This document shows positions 61,294-64,000 of a DNA stretch of 64,000 nt, one piece after another. Made by a program: the position numbers and the translations under genes. Each line of letters begins with the position of its first letter. Within the stretch, counting starts at the first letter, position 1. Below the pieces are notes generated by a model. That model saw nothing but the letters and a program-made list of their open reading frames with translations, was not told where the DNA came from and ran no database searches. Source of the DNA: JAJZNI01 sp035624785. Its GTDB lineage: Bacteria > Chloroflexota > Dormibacteria > Aeolococcales > Aeolococcaceae. Location: positions 36,896 to 100,895 of the forward strand of contig DASPQV010000011.1 of NCBI GenBank assembly GCA_035624785.1, read 5' to 3'.

Positions 61294-61727
61294 CTGTCTC
61301 CTTCTGCCTTCTCTTCTCACGGCGGGACCGCCGGATCCCGCCGGGCGATGGGCATGCCGCGCTGAACGCCGCGTGGTGGCGATGAACGGGCGCGTTTGCA
61401 CCGTTGCCTTGCGGCACGGCCAGTCTAACAGGGTACGGTTCGGCGCCGGCCCATGCGGCGAGGCGGCAGCGAGCGCATGGTGCGGTCGGCACCGGGTCGG
61501 GCGCCTGGGCGAGCCCGTGGGCACCGGCGGGGGCGTCGGGGATTCCCGCGCTGCGCGCGGCTGCTGCCAGGCTCGGCGGAGCGCGGGCTGCGCAGGCCCT
61601 GCATCCCGGTTTGCCCAACGGGCACCCGCCGCTGCCTGGCGTCAGGGATTCGTTTCAACGCGTGACCGGGGCAATACAGGACCCTCGGGAGGAGCGTCGC
61701 AGGCTCCGTGCGACCCTCGGTGACGCC
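61294..61727. promoter_or_regulatory. Divergent spacer between rpsA and the zinc-ribbon gene
   Basis: 434 bases. On the minus strand an extended -10, TG-T-TAGACT, lies at 61422-61430 and may drive rpsA with a leader of about 125 bases. Nothing else identifiable; long open frames across the region have no family resemblance. Confidence 0.3.
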
Positions 61728-61943
61728 ATGAGGGTCACGATCACCTGCGAAGAATGCGGCCACAAGCATCGCCTCGAGCGCCGGATCACGGAGCCCGGAC
61801 CCATCTGGATCATCTGCCACAACTGCGAGCTTCCGCTCCAGGCTGTGCTCGAGGGGCCGACCACTCCTGAGCCGAGGCCGGCTCAGGCCTTCGCGGTGTG
61901 GAAGGACATTTTCGACCTGTCTGACGCGAAGACCGCGAGCTGA
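61728..61943 (+). CDS. Small zinc-ribbon protein
   Basis: 71 residues. Two CxxC knuckles, CEEC and CHNC, about 20 residues apart, form a zinc ribbon; the C-terminal half (AFAVWKDIFDLSDAKT) is helical. Not recognised further. It precedes clpS on the same strand by 65 bases. Confidence 0.7.
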   Translation: MRVTITCEECGHKHRLERRITEPGPIWIICHNCELPLQAVLEGPTTPEPRPAQAFAVWKDIFDLSDAKTAS

Positions 61944-62008
61944 CGGGTCGGAAGGGGACCTCGCGGCATTCCCCAGCTCGGCTCGTGCTGGGCTAACCTT
62001 GAAGGCCG

Positions 62009-62320
62009 ATGGCACCCGCCCAGGTCCAGCCGCCGGCGCCGATCGTCGCTCCCGTCGATACCCCGTCGGGCAGCGAGCGTTCGGTCCGTGACCCGGGCTG
62101 GGATGTCCTGGTCTGGAACGATCCGATCACGCTGATGTCATATGTCGTGCTCGTCTTCCGACGCCTCTTCGGTTACGACTTCGAGACGGCGACGCGATTG
62201 ATGCTCCAGGTGCACCACGAGGGCAAGGCGGTGGTCGCCACCCAGCCGAGGGAGCAGGCGGAGGTCTCGGTCGCACAGCTGCACGGTTTCGGCCTTCAGG
62301 CCACCCTGGCTCGCGACTGA
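62009..62320 (+). CDS. clpS: ClpS, N-degron adaptor of ClpC/ClpA
   Basis: 103 residues. The core WNDPITLMSYVVLVFRRLFG and the following helix-strand block (LQVHHEGKAVVAT) are diagnostic; a disordered N-terminal extension of about 28 residues contacts the Clp N-domain in the family. It delivers N-end-rule substrates to ClpC. It is followed 14 bases later by DUF2017, the usual actinobacterial partner. Confidence 0.92.
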   Translation: MAPAQVQPPAPIVAPVDTPSGSERSVRDPGWDVLVWNDPITLMSYVVLVFRRLFGYDFETATRLMLQVHHEGKAVVATQPREQAEVSVAQLHGFGLQATLARD

Positions 62321-62334
62321 GCGGCCGGCGGGCG

Positions 62335-62784
62335 ATGGCCGAGGTCCGCAAGCGCCGGGGCCGCATCCAGCTTCACCTGGATTCGGACGAGCGAGCGGCC
62401 ATCGGAAGGATCGTGGACGAGCTCTCCCCCCACCTGGGACGGGTTGCCCGCACCGCGCCGGTCGCCTACCACGACCCCAAGCTCGAGGCGGAGTACGACC
62501 GGTGGGTCCGGCCCGACCTGGAGCGGAACCGGGAGGCGGACCTGGACGTCATCCGCGACTGCATCGGCTCCGGTGAGGACGTCACCCCGCTCACCGAGGC
62601 GCAGGCCCTGGCCTGGGCCCGGGGGCTGAACCACCTGCGCCTGGCAGCGGGTGGCCTGCTCGGCCTCGAGGAGGACGGCTGGGATCAGCGGGCTGATGAC
62701 GCGCAGCGGCGCTCCCCCGAGTACCGCGTGCTGCTCGCCCTCGGGCTCCTTCAGGAAGAGCTGGTGGCCGCCCTGGAGGGCTGA
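62335..62784 (+). CDS. DUF2017 protein
   Basis: 149 residues, all helical, with a C-terminal block YRVLLALGLLQEELVAAL. The DUF2017 family is regularly found beside clpS in Actinobacteria; function unknown. Co-transcribed with clpS. Confidence 0.8.
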   Translation: MAEVRKRRGRIQLHLDSDERAAIGRIVDELSPHLGRVARTAPVAYHDPKLEAEYDRWVRPDLERNREADLDVIRDCIGSGEDVTPLTEAQALAWARGLNHLRLAAGGLLGLEEDGWDQRADDAQRRSPEYRVLLALGLLQEELVAALEG

Positions 62785-62972
62785 ACCGGACGGGGAAGGC
62801 GGCAGCTGTGGAGGGGGGTCGACGTCGGGGCCTCCACGCCCGCCAGGGCAGGAGGGAGCCCCCGCCGGCCGGTGACGCCCACGGCCGGGAACATCGGACC
62901 CCCGGTCGACGCTTCGGTGACGATGAGGCCACCCAACCCGGAACTCAGCGCAGCCACCTCTACAGTGGGCGG

Positions 62973-64000
62973 GTGATCGCGGAGAGCCCAGCCTCGCGGG
63001 CCAGGGCCGCTGCTCCCATGGGGGCAGGGCACGGGAGGCTGACGCCGTATCGGTGGCGGGCACGCAGTGAGTGGCGTCACGGGGGGCTGGCCGTCGTGGC
63101 CGTGGCCGCCTCGGCGGCCTGCTTCACGGCCCTCGAGATCCGCAACGGCGGGCTGGGCGCCAACCTCTACGGCATCCTCGGAGCGGCGCGAACCCTGCTC
63201 AGCGGCCGCCCGCCGACCGCTCTGAACCTGATCAGCTACCCCGCCACGACGTTTCCCTTGTACGCGCCCCTGGCCCTCCTCCCTGACCGGGTGGCTCAGC
63301 CGCTGACCCAAGTGGGCAGCCTGGCCCTTCTGGCCGCCGTGCTGTTTGCCTGGGGCCGGAGTGACGGCGAGCGCCCGACCGCCTGGCTTGCCGCGCTCCT
63401 GTTCTCGCCGCCGGCGATCGGCCTGGTCTGGATCGACCAGGTCAACACTGCGGTGGCGCTGGCCAGTCTCAGCGCCGCCGTGTTCCTCGTGAACGGACCG
63501 CGGCGCTCCGTCGCGGGGGCTCTGGGTGCGGTGACCCTGGTGCTCCGGCCGTTCAACGCCATACCCGCCCTTCCCGCACTAGGCTTCCTACACCGCCGAA
63601 GCCGGCGACTGGCCGTTGCTGTGCTCTGGTGCTGCATCGTCACCGGCGCGGTGGCTCTGGTGGCCTGGCGCTGGGACGGCTCGCTGATCCACGACCTGCT
63701 CAACACCGCCTCCCGGCGCCCGATCAGCGGCGTGGCCGGCTTTGCCCGCCAACTCCTGGGCCTCCCCGGTCTGCTCGGGTACCTCGCCGCCCTGCTGGCC
63801 TTCGAGATCTGGCTCGCCAGGGCCCTGGAGCCGACGCACTCTCGGCTCGACAGCGCCGCGATCCTGATTGCGGTCTCGGTGCTCGGCGTCCACCTTGGTG
63901 GCAACTACCCTGCCGTGTACTGCTTCCCGGCGCTGGCGCGGCTGACGGCGCGCTCACCGAGCCCGGCCTGGCCGGTCGCCTTCACCGTGCTCTACGCTGC
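62973..64000 (+). CDS. Multi-pass membrane protein, GT87-like, cut by window end
   Basis: Open from the GTG at 62973 (ATG at 63018 is an alternative) to the last base, at least 342 residues. Reading it gives repeated hydrophobic helices with short charged loops, including the DQVNTAVALA-type segment and LRPFNAIPALP, the pattern of DUF2029/GT87 polyprenol-phosphate-mannose-dependent mannosyltransferases. The 188-base gap before it shows nothing else. Confidence 0.65.
   Translation, partial: MIAESPASRARAAAPMGAGHGRLTPYRWRARSEWRHGGLAVVAVAASAACFTALEIRNGGLGANLYGILGAARTLLSGRPPTALNLISYPATTFPLYAPLALLPDRVAQPLTQVGSLALLAAVLFAWGRSDGERPTAWLAALLFSPPAIGLVWIDQVNTAVALASLSAAVFLVNGPRRSVAGALGAVTLVLRPFNAIPALPALGFLHRRSRRLAVAVLWCCIVTGAVALVAWRWDGSLIHDLLNTASRRPISGVAGFARQLLGLPGLLGYLAALLAFEIWLARALEPTHSRLDSAAILIAVSVLGVHLGGNYPAVYCFPALARLTARSPSPAWPVAFTVLYA

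Overview
The window is about 70% G+C, densely packed and mostly chromosomal housekeeping sequence. Gene content and order suggest an uncultured, aerobic, H+-ATP-synthase-bearing soil bacterium of the Chloroflexota/Dormibacterota (formerly AD3) type. The clues are the block rpmE - DUF1385 - prfA - prmC - threonylcarbamoyl-AMP synthase - glyA - wecA-like - atpZ/I/B/E/F/H/A/G/D/C, a UPF0182 protein, ClpC with ClpS and DUF2017, and an actinobacterial/Gram-positive-style LexA box. The taxonomic placement is inference; no rRNA gene or other marker here fixes it.

Layout. 0-2.5 kb: a Pro/Gly-rich membrane-anchored protein (cut by the window edge) and a proline dehydrogenase. 2.6-18.2 kb (minus strand): the F1Fo ATP synthase operon, preceded by envelope-glycan (wecA-like), one-carbon (glyA), tRNA t6A (ywlC/tsaC) and translation-termination (prmC, prfA) genes, then DUF1385 and rpmE. 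A sugar-type MFS transporter on the plus strand splits prmC from prfA. 18.2-22.5 kb: a radical SAM protein abutting rpmE, divergent from a membrane esterase plus MprF-like aminoacyl-lipid synthase pair. 22.6-33.2 kb (minus): an HtrA-like protease with a possible ribbon-helix-helix partner, a divergent GlpX, CTP synthase, a metallo-beta-lactamase-fold protein that has lost its metal motif, an HtrA/PDZ protein that has lost two of three catalytic residues, an MBL hydrolase, and a UPF0182 protein.

33.9-46.1 kb is the most distinctive region. It holds two ROK-family regulators, two BadF/NAGK-type sugar kinases (one with a broken phosphate-1 motif), an NAD-dependent GH4 phospho-glycosidase and a complete Dpp/Opp-type ABC importer. 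A pair of near-identical 15-bp palindromes sits at the two divergent promoters. I read it as a PTS-independent uptake and phospho-hydrolysis system for a beta-linked disaccharide or amino-sugar, controlled by the local ROK repressor.

46.2-64 kb: uvrA (with a likely SOS box and an about 90-residue low-complexity insert), an acyl-CoA synthetase, a small accessory segment (51.3-54.7 kb) of unrelated small genes with direct and inverted repeats and a beta-helix gene remnant, a GH3 beta-glucosidase, clpC, rpsA, a zinc-ribbon protein, clpS, DUF2017, and the start of a multi-pass GT87-like membrane protein cut by the window end. I found no tRNA, rRNA, CRISPR array, insertion sequence or prophage.
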